DNA of 64,000 nt, from assembly GCF_000524195.1 (NCBI RefSeq), contig NW_020170459.1, positions 26,327 through 90,326 of the forward strand, in the 5' to 3' direction. This stretch comes from Echinococcus granulosus (Eukaryota; Platyhelminthes; Cestoda; Cyclophyllidea; Taeniidae). Positions 37,053-50,300 of the stretch are shown piece by piece. Made by a program: the position numbers and the translations under genes. Within the stretch, counting starts at the first letter, position 1; the number at the start of each line of letters is the position of its first letter. Below the pieces are notes generated by a model that worked only from the letters and a program-made list of their open reading frames with translations, was not told the origin of the DNA and searched no databases.

Positions 37053-37464
37053 ATAACATTATAACAGCAATGCCGTAGAAAACGGAAATGGCTCGGCTTA
37101 CACTGCTCTTATTTCCGCTCCCTCAACATGTACATCAGCGACATGACCAGCACTCGTAGAAATCAGACTGTCAACTTTTGCTTCTCAGTTCATTTATCAA
37201 AGTTGAGTGTTGAGTTTGGTTGATAGAGTCGGTTATCTGTTTACCACCTATTGTCCACGCAAAGTGGATTCTTAAAGAGAAGTGAAATCGCTTTTTATAA
37301 ACTCATCGAATTGCCTCACTTTTGAGATCACTAAACAGATGTCTCTGTGAGGTGGTAAAGTTTTTTTGATGTTTTGGAAAAATCAGGAGGTAAATTGAAT
37401 TTAATTTTAGAATCTTAGGTAATTAAAATATCCGTCAGACTTTAGTGTTATAGCATAACAAAAC

Positions 37465-37644
37465 GGTAGCGTCTCAAGACTTCCCTGAAGGTGAAAGAAG
37501 ATGCAATACTGGGGGAGAATGTGCATTTTCGACGTAGAGGAGGACTTAAGGGCTACTAGTGTAGCCCAGAGGCCAGGCAGCCCGACAGAGATATAGTGCA
37601 GTAGCTCCTAAGTAGTTCACTACCAAAACCGTGTATTAAACGAA
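37465..37644 (+). repeat. Solo TRIM LTR
   Basis: It starts GGTAGCGTCTCAAGACTTCC, contains CCTGAAGGTGAAAGAAGATG and GACGTAGAGGAGGACTTAAG, and ends near CGTGTATTAAACGAAC. It lies 410 bp from an opposite-strand solo LTR (36899-37052). Confidence 0.7.
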
Positions 37645-39609
37645 CGATTGATGTATTATATGAGGCTTAACGGAGCCACATTTAATGTATCCATGGTGAA
37701 ATTAAGTCATGCGAAAGGGGGAACACTTTAGTCTAAATGAACGTTTGATTGTCGCACTCGTTTCCCGTCAAATTTTATTCCATTGGAAGGTGATATCCGT
37801 GAACCTCTGTGCCATTCTTTTCGTACAAACCTTCCAACAACTTGTTTTTTGCAAACTAATGGTTTCATGTCGTTGGATTTTAGCATCATAATCGGCCCAA
37901 TTTAGCACCATTTGTAATTAATTTATATTCAGTTACATCCACTTTACGATCCCTTAAATGGGGCTATAGTTCTAGCAACATAAAAAAAAACAGTGGCTTC
38001 GCTTTATCCAAAATAACCGCAAATTATCTCCTCTACCCAGCAGCAACATTGTTTCCTCTGTAACGTAGTTTTAATCGCCTTCACTTTGTACAATTTATGT
38101 CAACGTGGACGTTTATGTTACTGCGACTACACAAGCCCGCGTTCCCGTGCTGCAGAATAATGGGGTTTCGAAACCGCAATAGACAAATTCTTGTTATCCC
38201 ATCGCAAAGTAGCTTAACTACCGGAAATGTAGGCGTGAGGTAACGGAAAAGTGGGTAACCAACACGGTGAAATTTAGCGGATAACGATGTTTTTTTAACG
38301 TACTCGCTTTCGGGCTCTTGAAGGAACGAGTGGCCTTTAAAAGCTGGAAATATGTAAGTGTTCTTAAACAAAACACCCTACATCTAATTGGCTGTTTCAA
38401 GCTTAAACAATCCGTTGGTGTTGTGCGAGTTGGTGCAAGTAGTTGTCCATTGAAAACAGGAAAGTATGCTTGCGCCGAATTTGTGAAGCTGGTGGCAGAC
38501 GTGTTAAATCAACCTGTGTAGCAGCAGGAAAAATGCATCCTAAAAATTTTTGGACTCTTTTCTAAGGTATACCTCGTGTAACTTATGCAATATTTGGACA
38601 AGCTCCGGAAAATGCTAATTTTAATGCAACATCATTGCCTCCTTGTGCTCTTTAAGGGTCAATTTCCAACCAGGAATAAATTTCCAGAAACTAGCGTTCG
38701 TGTTTGGTTAGTACAAGAGTACAGGATACTTAGCACGTAAAGAGTAAACAATCCTCACTCAAAAAGATAATCACAAAGCATCCCTAATTCAGCTATCACC
38801 GATAAAGCCTGGATGGTCCAAGCAGTTGAAAGTGATTCTGTGGAAAGCCTTCAACGCAGCAGTACTCTTACGCCCATTCTAACGAGAGAATAAGTAATGT
38901 TGAGTGATAGCTTGTAACAATAAGGAACTTTGCAAAACTTACAAATATGAAGAAGATTTTAAAATGTCGAAGGTATTTGCCTGTGCGAGGTATTAAATGC
39001 TTTGCCTCAAAGAAACAGACTTGCAGAATTGTGTTAAAAAATTTTAATGGCCTCGGTTTTTGATGATTTTTCATTTTTAACTTAATGCCCAAAATATTAC
39101 ATTTGTATAAAAGATTGGTGGTTACCATTTTGGGCTTCGCAACAACCGAAAATTCCGATCAGGTTTTGAATTCTCAACATTACCATTAATTGATAATAAG
39201 TATAATTGACCATTTACTGCTGGTAAATCAGTATTCACTGCTGCTTGTATCGAATCATTGCGGTTGAAGAAGTTTTCCACCTCATTAAACCCCAATCAAA
39301 GTGCCCATTGAGACTGGCAAACTAAATAGCACAGATAAGAAACGCGTAGCTAGGTTTTATTTTAACTTAATTTTGCACTTTTATGTCGATTTTATTTCAA
39401 AAAATAAACGCTCAAATTGGCATCATTGCTTTCTTTAAATCCCTGCTATTCCGGATATTTAAATACTAGATCTTAGCATCTCTTCCTGAATACAAACACA
39501 GAGCCTACCAGTGGCCTTTGCAACAGTGCAGATTTTGACTTTTGTGTTTCGCTTACAGATTTCTAAATCTTGTTTCTTTGTAGTAAAAGATCCTTAAGTA
39601 TAGACTTAT
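37645..39609. other. Intergenic
   Basis: No supported gene. A TTTATT around 39389 would read AATAAA on the - strand downstream of the candidate gene ending at 39610. Confidence 0.3.
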
Positions 39610-40260
39610 CTATTTGACTGTCTCAGTGCCTGACGCCTCTGCCACTAGCTCGGTGACACCGACGTCAAATAGCGCCCCAAGCAGCAAAACTTTCTGTACT
39701 TTAGCGATAACTTTTTCAGCAATTATTTGGACGACTGCAGTCCCAGGAATAATTCCGGAGGCCACATAGTTAGCATCGGTAAGCAAATTCGGTCCAGGGG
39801 GAGGGAATTTCCGAAATCGAGTACCAAATCTAAATGCCACAGAAGGAAGTCTGTGCAGTGGAGAAACAACGGCAGATTGCTTGAAGTCAGGTCTGTTTTT
39901 GACGATCAGCTAGTTTACTCTCAAGTTCTATGTTAAGGTAGTTATCAGGTGGACCAGACTTGAGCGATTCGAAGCAACTACTATGGGGCTACCTGCTTTA
40001 GTCAGGCGAAGATGCGTGAATTTTACAAAGGAACTCTCCCCTACTACAAAAAGAGAATGTCAATAGCACAAAGTTACCTTAAATTCTGTCTCAGTAAAAT
40101 CCTTTTCGTTTAGACAAACGCTCTTAAAAATTGCGTTGGGCAAATGAACCGCAGGCAATGGAGCATTGCAGAGCCTTGAGCAGTATACAGTCTGTGGACT
40201 TCCACGACACGGTTCGCTACGAAGGAACATTTGTAACTCCATAAAATCAACGAAATGCAT
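39610..40260 (-). CDS. Candidate two-exon gene, unidentified 160-aa protein
   Basis: Exon 1 is 40260-40078 (ATG, 61 codons, AAG/GTAACT donor, phase 0). Exon 2 is 39909-39610 (CTAG acceptor, 99 codons plus TAG). The join gives 160 aa starting MHFVDFMELQMFLRSEPCRG and containing LIVKNRPDFKQSAVVS, FRFGTRFRKFPPPGPNL and a hydrophobic VASGIIPGTAVVQIIAEKVI stretch. An alternative acceptor 18 nt further in would break the frame. No domain is recognised. Support is limited to open frames, matching phase and a conventional donor. It could be a real lineage-specific gene or a chance pair of frames. Confidence 0.35.
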
Positions 40261-41544
40261 TGTCGACACCGATCCCGTATGTCCACTCCTGGTTCCGGAG
40301 TTGTTTTGAAGGCACCAAGAGAAGGACGCCGAAATGTGATAAAAGGCGGCGACAGGGTGGAGGGGCGTTTTTTAACAGAGCGATGCTTATTTTAGTTGAC
40401 AATTAAACAGGGCTAGCTTGTAGGCCTTCTAGCCACTCTTTACGACAATAACACGTATTCTTCAACAGTGAAATTGATTGTTACGCACTCAAGAGTGAAA
40501 GTGGATGTCACATGACACCTACCACTCCATAACGAAAGCCGCAGTCAATTTCATTACCTACTGTGCAGGCCCCTCGACTTCCAACTCTTTGTGCTAAGCA
40601 TGGCAAATGCTAAATTGCGCCACTAATAACACAAACGATAGACGGACTATTCGATAGCTTCACGTCAGTTATTTAGTAAGAAATTTAAATAGAAATAGCA
40701 ACAAAAATGTGTTAAAAATGTCAATTATGAATACATGAAACACCACATGGCGACGGCGATGATGATGGTAGCGAATGCAGCGGTGATAGTGGTTGTAAAC
40801 CTGTATTCTAATTGTTTTACGTATTTCAACCTCAGCAAAATTGGCTGAATAGTGAGGGCCAGAACGCAACACTCATTTTCCCTTCTATTTTCTCATTTTA
40901 AGCATTCATTAATTGCAAATTGCATTCAAACGACTTGATAGGAGAAGGAGAACTCGCATCGCAAAATTGGGAGACCCAATGGGCAATAAATGCCGTTTGC
41001 GTGGGCCAGTGATTCTTATTCCTTCCTTTTTATTTATGCAGATTCATCCCGTCTATTTATCTATCGTGTTTCCGCACAGATAAGAGACTTGACATTTGGT
41101 CAATCAGTCAGGCAGGCTAAAGTTTAAACCCAGCATGATGGTATCAAGCAAGGTGGATTTGACAGCAAAAACCCCCGACTCTCTTCCTCTCTCCCAACTA
41201 TGCCACCGAAAAAGTAGCCATCATTGTTGTGTGGGCTGGAGGTCAGGGCGATACTGTTGACTGCTACCAGTATAGCCTGCAAACTTGTCGTGGACGGAAA
41301 GAAATTTTAGTGAAATACACTTTGAGGAGGCTGTATTTCAATCACACCACAGGGAAAAGTAAGTTAATGCAAATGTGGATATGGTAAAGGAAGTAATTAA
41401 TGGACTCAAAGTTTGACTTTTTGAGGATATGGGATTAAAGTGCATGTTTGATGCATTGGTGTTAATCAAGGGGCCGATTACGATGCAAACATTCACCTTA
41501 ATCTTATTTAAGCTTTTCCAAAATAAGAAAAAAAACATTTCGTT
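40261..41544. other. Intergenic
   Basis: No gene recognised. Loose GAT/GGT triplets at 40750-40795 are not a proper microsatellite. Confidence 0.3.
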
Positions 41545-41725
41545 GAGAGTTTAAATCTCGGTTGTGGTAAAGGGGTCACTTAGGTGCTCCGTCATAGTAC
41601 CTTCGCTAGGTGACTGGGCCTCAGGTCTATGCCAGTAGCCTCAAGGCCTACTACACGACGAGAATACGCATTCTGCCAGAGTATTATGCCTACTTTCGTA
41701 TTCGGGGAAATATCGGGAAGCTACA
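41545..41725 (-). repeat. Solo TRIM LTR
   Basis: It contains TTTAAATCTCGGTTGTGGTA, CACTTAGGTGCTCCGTCATA, GTCTATGCCAGTAGCCTCAA and GCATTCTGCCAGAGTATTAT, and ends ATCGGGAAGCTACA. The interior is absent. Confidence 0.75.
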
Positions 41726-44700
41726 TATATGCTTAGTAGGTATTGCGCAGGTGAAAAGTATATTATAAAAAAATTACTCGATAGAATAGGAAAACAAGTG
41801 CTGGTTGCATTTGTTGTGAAAAAAAGGAAGTACCCTCAATACCGTCCATCTTTAAGCAGTGATAGACTATGAAAACCAGACGTTTGAAAGGAGCAGATTG
41901 ACTGTTACTGGAACGCTAACAGGGTATCAGAGGAAAGCCGATCAGGAAAACCCAAATAATTTAATGTTCTGATATAACAGGAACATTTGCTTTACCGAAA
42001 CAAGAATGTAAATGCATTCACATTACAAATATCCTACACTTACCTCTATTGCCTTAAACCCAACTACCTCATCTGCAGCACACCTGGTAAGGGAGGTAAG
42101 TCACATATTTGTAACATCAGGTTCAAGGAAGGAAGTCTTGGAGCAAGAGCTCGCTAAGTTAACTATACACAAGTAAAGCGTTTTCGTCATTGCTCTGAGG
42201 TAACTCCTCCGTTTCCACAGTAATCCGAATCGCTATCGACTGGGAGATAGAAATAGATTATGTGATGAATTTATATCACGGGGAAAATATCCCCTATTAA
42301 AGGGGGTACATGCAGTAGATTTAGTTAGGAGTTCTGAACATGGCATCCACTGCAAAGCGAATTGCATAGTAGAAAAACTGATTTAAGAGGTTGTGCTAAG
42401 GACCGAATGGTTTTTCGCCAGCGAGCATACCCTCCTCTACACCGGGAGCATTTCGTACAGGCACTTGGCCAAAACCAAAACAAAAAAAGGCGCATTGCCT
42501 AAACCGATGTATTGGGGGTATGTTGAATCCCGATCTCGCTATATTTGTGGTTATGCTGTAGACCCCGAAATTAGGGACTGGCTAAAGTCGACGAAGATTC
42601 ACCTCTTCTGAAGTGAGTCTCTGAAAATCCAGTCCCCCATGGGAGATAACACCATTCTTTGACAACTGGATTTTGAAACAAAATCAGAATTGTTATCCGC
42701 TCAGTACGAGCTCGAAGCGCTTCAAGTTTTTCAGAAAAGTCAAAAGTATGCAAGCCTAGAAATAAAACTTTTTGGCCTTTCTAAAAGACTCGGAGCAGAG
42801 CACTAAAAAAACAAATTATTCCCAAATTATTGCTACTTTGGCCTTAAATTCATCTTGCATTTTGGGATTTAGCAAACATTAACATTTTGTTTTCTTGGTA
42901 ACTAAGAAGATGTCACAACTAAAGTAGCCAGAGTAGATACATGTAACCACAACCTCGAATCCAATTTCGCCCAAGTAATTATAAAGCACCTACAATATTT
43001 TCAGTAAATGAGAAATTCATTTCTACATTTTTTTACGATATACAAAAGCAGGGATTCGCGGTTACTAAGTGGTGAGATCCGATTTCTCATCGGATCTACA
43101 ACAGGTGGAGATGCGAATGTGGGAGAGGCCATTACGAGAATAATTCCCACAAAACGACGCACCCACACTTGAATATGCGACCACGTATCCCTCTAGGGAG
43201 AAACTAAGCGTTTGTGACATTATTGTCCGATTAAGGGCCTTTTTGAGAGAAAGCTGTAAGGCCGTGGAATGGAATGAGATTTGCCACTTCTTGCAGGTCA
43301 GATTGGTAGTAAGCAATCGGCTGTTTAAACAAAAGGAGTTTGTGCAGGTTACTCAATTTTCAAAGGTTACCCCCACAATCTTAATGCCACGGCCTTCCAA
43401 TTTTAACAGCCCGTCAGCCTCTTGAACAATAAAACCACCATCGACCTTGATGGGACTTTAGAAACGGCTATGCGCCTTTTTTGAGAGGTCTTTACAAATC
43501 TTCCGCCACATCGTTCTTGAGGGGCAAAAATCCGAGTCCTTATCTTTGTAGGTTCGTCTGGAGGTGGCTTTTCCGTTGTCACCAACGTTTTACAATCGCA
43601 AGTTCAATCACGAGGTCTGAGGAGGAGTAGCATAACAATGGGAATTCTGAACTCTCCTCTTCTGCTTCGTGTAGTCCATATGAAGAGTATAGTATTGCAC
43701 AGTTCTCATTCCGGAGCTGGGAAGCTATATCCCATTTCTCAATGCATCCTAAGGAAGAAAGTGAAGAGCCACAGCATGGTGCTCGTTGGCCTACCACAAT
43801 CTTTATTTGATTCTGGCAATACTTAATCATTTTAAAAGCACTTCTGCTTTTGGAATGGGGAATGGTCTTTGATCAAAGGATTGTCTCTAGTGTTCAAAGT
43901 GATTAATCGGGTAGGGTTTAGGAATAACAGGATCTGAGGGTATTTTCCTAGATGTCACTTTATCTTCCCTTATTACTTAAGAAGATTTGTCTTAGTGTTG
44001 CTATGCATTTGACTTCTCTAGCCACATTCAGCGTTCTTCATGTCGATGATGAAGCCATCCGTTTAGCTGTTCCTGATTCAATTTTCATTCCTTTAATTAT
44101 GGACACGCCTACTTTGTAAAAAATGGACGTAGAATTAAATTTTGAGGGGTTAATGTTGATCTGAATTGAAAAAAACAGAGCCGGGCCCCAAAATACAATC
44201 TCATAAGTAGAATAATATTGCGCACCAAGGGACTAAGTTGATTGGAAATAAGGACAACTTTCACTTGGGATAGCATCCCACGTCAGCTACCTTGATCGCC
44301 TATTGGCTTGCCAGCCCTCTTTCCCCAAGTTGAAGGGGAATAGCGTGAACCGTCCCTTTTTTTTCAAAAGAAACGCACGCAGATACAAGCACACAACAAC
44401 AGGTGGGCCAAAACCTAGCACGATAGTGTTCCTGTCAATGCAGTGTCAAGAACACCTATTTAAGCTGTGGTGGAAGCCTGAATTCCAGTTCGCGAATAAG
44501 ATGGCGGGTTTTACTTAGTAACCAATCTGGCAGTGGTGACGGTGATGACGTTCGGTTTACACAATGATCGATTTCCCACGCAGCTCATTGAATTATTGAT
44601 CGACTGGTAGTACTTGCCTTATCAGGCAGGCTGAAGCAGCACATCAACCAGGGGTGAAGAAATGTAATCATTTGAGGCCAAATGAGTCCATCTGGGGCGA

Positions 44701-45340
44701 TTTTTTTGAGGATAAACAATGAATTTAGCAAAAAATGACGCCCTGATGGAGTGCCAAATATGCATTTTGAGGCAATGAGCAAATAAAAAGTTTAAGTCAA
44801 ATAACTTGTAGATAAAGCCTACTTGGAGGACAACTGTTGCCTTGAATGAGCATTTGTGTATTTTCCTCAATGGTGTAGTGAAAAAAAGGGGGTGCTACGC
44901 GGGCCAAATGCATTTACATAAAAGAACTTGTGTAAAACATAAGAAAGCTTTACTTTGCATCCTTTAACTACCGTAAATCCTGCATCTTGAGGAGGTCTTC
45001 ACCTCGCAATAGAAGAAGCAGGTGAGTTGATTATACAATTCACAGCAAAAGTATAAAGGAGCTGTTCAATCTAGCCATAGGAAGGCGTCACTCGCTTTTA
45101 TTGCTGATGATCAACAAGTTCGCTACCAGCGTCACACAAGTGTGACACTCGAGTTCAGAGTCACAAATATGAAAAATGCGTAGCATGCTCAGAGTTGGAA
45201 GACGTGTTACAGTTGCCAGCTACTAAGCCGCAGTTGAAAGTGGTCAGTTTGGTAGGACAAATGTGGTAGCCAATTTCCCCTTGAGAGCGCTGCAAAATAT
45301 GCTCAGGGCCGTAGTTACTTCTGGTTTATTATTGTCACAG
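41726..45340. other. Intergenic
   Basis: Short frames only, with no domain or splice-consistent gene. Confidence 0.3.
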
Positions 45341-45570
45341 GAGAAGTAACGGCATTACGATGTGAAGATGGCGCCACTGAGAAGAACAACATTACGGAAC
45401 GTTTGACAGACGTCAACAGTGGTCAGAAGGTGGAGTTACAACCTGCAGCGAAGCCAGCGCACGATGACAAGCAGGGCGGCGGCACCTGTCATTGCCGACC
45501 GGCTCGCCACCGCCACCCAAAGGGCGGAATGTTCACATGTTGCTACCTGACTGATTGGTCTGTGAGATGA
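45341..45570 (+). CDS. Possible terminal exon in a GC-rich patch
   Basis: After a TTTATTATTGTCACAG acceptor-like tract, a frame with incoming phase 1 is open for 75 codons to TGA at 45568-45570, reading EVTALRCEDGATEKNNITER and later GGGTCHCRPARHRHPKGGMF. It has no start codon, so an ORF finder skips it. The patch is much more GC-rich than its surroundings, which alone makes long open frames likelier, and it also holds GATTGGT (reverse CCAAT) and TGAGTCAT (AP-1-like), so it may instead be a promoter. No upstream exon was found. Confidence 0.25.
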
Positions 45571-47194
45571 GTCATTCTCGGGTCAATGAGGGTTTTTATT
45601 GACACCTCACTTGTTGGAGGTCTACTGAAAAGCCTTAACGACTTTTATCGTTGGAAAAAAACTATTCCAAGTCACAAACATTACAAATAATAATTAGAAA
45701 GTGGTACGACCAAATCTATTTAGTAGGTGCTGACGCAGATGAGGGGATGCAAATTACTGCAAGCAAACAAATTTACATTCCATGTTGCTCGGTTGCCACA
45801 AGGCCCCAATTTTGCATTACCTACTTCTGGAAATTCAGACATGCGCTCTGGCAATTCCGGCTAAGCACATCTACGTAGGTTGAATTGGGAATAGCCTAAC
45901 TGCCCAGTTAAGAGGTAGACCACCGCATCAAATCTAACACGTGCACATCCATGCGTCCATAAAAGCACCGCTCTAGTGCCGTTAATGAAATCTCACCGAA
46001 GAACACCTTGAGCGTGGAATAAATTCGTCAATCTTTCAAACTCCCATAGCAAAACCAACGAGTAAAACCAGATGCGCAGTCCGAACCGATCCACGGCTGC
46101 AGCGCACACACTTCAAACCGTTTCTCAAAAAACAAGGCCTTCTACCATAATTATGATCGTAAAAAGGGTGCGGAGGTCTTTTTCCCCTTCAATTTGCTGT
46201 GAAATCCGTCGAATACACTACTTCATACCTGATTTGAGGAATCGCACATTGGTGCTGACTTCAAACAACATTTGATGATAGATGGAAGGCATTCCACGAA
46301 AAAAAAGCAAAATGGGAAGTGAGCAATCCTTTCTGGTTTGCCACTTACACGAACAGCTTTCACGAACTTACTTGCCCGTCCTTTTTGACTTAGTCAAAAT
46401 TATCAACTTCACAGTCCTCTCTGTGAACTGAGTCATCGCAACAACTCACCTTCACTGCTGGCAAATTACAAGTTGACAGCGCACCTCATGAGGAGCCTTA
46501 AAGTAAAGACGAAATGGCATAATCATAAAACTTTGCTTTTTTGATACTGTAAACAATATCAGTTAACTCTGCCGGGATAGTCGGTCGCAGAAATTGTAAA
46601 GATGAGAAGAATGCGAGAATAAAAATACTTGTAACACAACGGGCGTCAGAATTGTCCGGGGAAGTTGTTATCACTACAAAAAAGAGGGGAGAAAGAAGTG
46701 GAATTAAATGACGGGCCAGTTGCCCCCAATCCACTCCCTTACGGCGCTTTTAAACATGGTACTTGCAAATGGTTCAGTAAGAATTCTGCAAAATCCTTTA
46801 GCAACTCGGGCAACCTTAAAGTGTAAGTAGCCCGAATATGCAAACGGTGAGACATTGACGAAGAATCACCTATATTCCCTTTTACTACTCCAATCCATCG
46901 TGAACATGATGAAAATGAAGAGCAAGCATGGAATCAAGCCGATATTTGCAGGCGCAATCGAAGAGCTGGTGAGAGCGATGTGGGATCAAGGCAATCAAGA
47001 CAACCTCAAATAAAGCCATTCAAATCGGTGCTTGAAATTGGGACGCTCACTTCATCATTTATGTCGGTTGCTTTGGGGACAGGACGGTTGGAAATCCTAA
47101 CGACAGTGCCATCAATCCAAATCCTTTAAAATAGCAGCCATGACTAAATGAAGTACCGCTTTATGGCAATAACATCGAGTTGGGAGCTCACTTG
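45571..47194. other. Intergenic, 3' of the ZMYND8-like gene
   Basis: No supported gene. It should hold the 3' UTR of the - strand gene ending at 47195. Confidence 0.3.
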
Positions 47195-47374
47195 TTAAGG
47201 CAGCTGACGCTGCTGCTGCGGCTGCGGCTGCTCCTGTTGCTGTTGCACCACCTGCCGTTTTGGGTGAGTACAAGAGTTCATGTGGTCCGGCCAGTGTAAT
47301 TGTTGGCACGTCGTATTACAGTACACCGTATTCCAGCAACAGTAAAAGAAGGCCTCATTTCCACAGTATGTACA
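47195..47374 (-). other. MYND zinc-finger terminal exon of the ZMYND8-like gene
   Basis: After a CTTTGCAG acceptor the exon begins directly with the first MYND Cys. All Zn ligands are present (C-x2-C, CC, C-x3-C, H, H, C). After NSCTHPKRQ it encodes a [16 protein letters not shown] tail from CAG/CAA/CCG codons and stops at TAA 47195-47197, so the C-terminus is much shorter than in vertebrate ZMYND8. Confidence 0.85.
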
Positions 47375-50300
47375 CTGCAAAGAGCAACGGAGAGGAGGCG
47401 AGGGTTAATCACTTCCTCTTCACCTTAGCAAACGATGAGGCTCTCCCTCAATCTTGACGTGGAAGTACCCCACAAAAGCAGCATTTAGTACACTGAACAA
47501 AGAAGTCTTCCAAGAGATAGGCACCGAAATCAGTGAAGTCAGCAACAGTGAAAGAAAGTTATCAACGCCGAAATTCCACATCGACTTTTAATTTGTCAGC
47601 CAGGGTTTATTTTCTGAAATCCCCTTTAACCAAACCAGCCCTAAGAAGCAAACACCATCCAACGAAAATAAAAAAATCAAGAGCTCAATATCAGCATGCA
47701 TCAACAGCGAGGAAGTGAAGAAAGTGTGCGCTAACCCATTGCTTCCTCTTCACAACATCGATCAGCCTTGAAGCCTCTTGTTCGCAGATTTTAACCACTC
47801 CCTCCACCGCGGCTAGCAACTCCGCCTCCCACACCGCACGCAGCTCGGTGAGACGGTCACGATGACTGCTCGCGACCTCGTAGCGCGTGTAGTCCAACAG
47901 CAGCCGAAGGCGCTCCAGTTCCTGACTTTGTCGAAGCACCTCCGCACGCAGCAGTGCCATCTTCATTTTGTTCTCCTCGAGGAATTGCGCCGAAACTACA
48001 ACATTTGACGCGGTTTGGGTCTCCCGGTCGTCTGTTATCAAAAAAAGTACATAAATCACGCTTTATTAGAAAGGGAGCTTGGAATTTTGGGGTGTAAAAT
48101 GATGATAGACAAATGCAAGGCCAATTTAAAATGATATATTAAGAACAAAAAAGAAGTAACGCGTACGAGTGGTGATCAGAGTCGCTTCTTGGATAGGTGC
48201 TTCCACCTCGGAGGCGGCAGTGGAAGCTGCAGAAGCACCAAGAGCTGTGGCAGCAGTTGAAATGGAACAGGTCTCATTGATAGACTCCTCGAGATTCCGA
48301 AAGACACTCTCCATCAGAGACTGAAATCGCCCAGAGAACAAGTCTCGAGCTTCTTGGAAGCGAGCAATTAGATCTGCCTTGGGATCACCTGAAGGTGTGT
48401 TATCCAGGTGGCGTAGGGGAAGGGTTGACGATGTAGAATCCCTTGATGGTAAGAAAAACAATAGGTCACGGGGCTGAAGCAAACCTTCCTACGTTCGTGA
48501 AAATTACAAATTCAATATGATCAGCACATTCTTTTAAGAACAGGCGTATTTTTAGAGACAGAGGATTGTGTAGCGGCAATATGAAGTAGCCGTGAAGCCA
48601 AAGAGCCATTCAGTTACTCTTTCCAATAAATCGGCTCAGGCCATGAACACTTACGTTGCAGGAGTCGTTTCCATATCCGGGGCCTCCACATTCTCATACA
48701 CGGGATTCCCAACCTGCACATTGGTACTGAAAGAATAAAGTGGAGGGAGGATAAAAGCGACCAAATTTTGATGCAGCCATCCAGCATGCAATGCAAAAAA
48801 GGGAAGATTAAGTCCAATCACTATCGATATTTAGTAAATCCGACCCAAAACAAATCACTGTCAGTTCAATTAGTTCCAAATCATAGGAAACAAAATTAGC
48901 AACTGTACCTTTATCGTTCTGAACAAAAAGAACGGGTTGAGAGGGACAAGTAGGTGGGAGCTGCTGAAGGGCTTCCTGGTTAAAACACATGTCTGGTCCA
49001 CGAATGGACCAGACCCCACCCTCCAAATTAGTAAATAACGGAGTGGGCAGGCATGCACGCTCACGCGCTGAGCATGGGTAAAACCTGAAGGCATGACTAG
49101 GGGTCATCTGAGAGAGGGTATGTGTCAGCTGTTTGGGAAGGAAATATTTTTGGGCACTGCAAGCGAGGTAAGCTCAATTTCTAAATCTAAACACATCCAA
49201 CCTATAACCTGTTCTCGTTGCAGCAAAATCCGTAAACTTCATCCCTCCTAATAATTGGATTGTTAGCCTCACATATGTGATGCCTCTACTTGCCTACCTG
49301 AGCCCGGGATTACAAATGCAACGCGATAGATAAATGGCAGCAACAAATCATCCATATTGTAAACAGACTAGATGCATCTAAAACAAGGAAAAGGATATTG
49401 GGAATTGATGATATAAGGATAAACGTATTTCGCAGTCTTAGAGTGGTAGGTGGATTAGTTAGTTCAACAACGCAGTAGGCGCGCGTATTCATCTCGAGAG
49501 TGAGTCATCCTCCAGCAGCTATGGTGATTCACAAACTAGGCAGATTGATTTGATATTTTCTTCCTTAAACAACTGCATTAGAGACAAAATTTCCCTCGGG
49601 ATCCCGGAAACAGGTGTGACGGATGGCCACAGCTCGCTTTTTATCCATCCTCAATACCTTGAATCAAAATCCGCCTCCAGCTAATTGCTTCAGGTTGGCA
49701 AACTTCAAAATGTGTCAGGGTGCATTTCCATTTCTAAGATTGGGGTGATCTCGCCCAACCCCCAACCATGAAGGGTGGGACATCGTAGCAACTAATTTTT
49801 TTAACAAAAAACCCCCCGAATAAAGCATACTGTTTTTCGCATTTCAAAGCATCGTGTGAATGTTTTGACGACAATAGGAAAAAGGGAGAAGCGGTCTTGA
49901 CAAGACAAAGAAGACTTGGGTAGTCGCGCTCCCTGTAATCGCTAATGACTAACACCTGCCCTAAAAAGGGAGGTAAAAGTGCATTCTCCGATTGTACCTT
50001 GCGTGGGAAACCAGTCGGTCAGATTGGTGAACCAAGCGAAATCTATACTAAGAACGATTTGGAAATTTGGGCGGCTCAATATGCGAAATACGAATTACCC
50101 AGAGCTCACCATACCGAAAACCAAAGCAGCCAAAATAACCCCGATTCGAGGGCATGAAAAATTATCTCGGTTTCGGTAGGTGGTGGCTTAAGGCTCCACC
50201 AGGCGGATTGGCCTATGGACCCCAACCCTTTTTTTGGGTTGACAATGCCTATTCAGCCCGAAAAGTGTCGCCTCTCACCTTCAGGAAAGTCTCAACGCGC

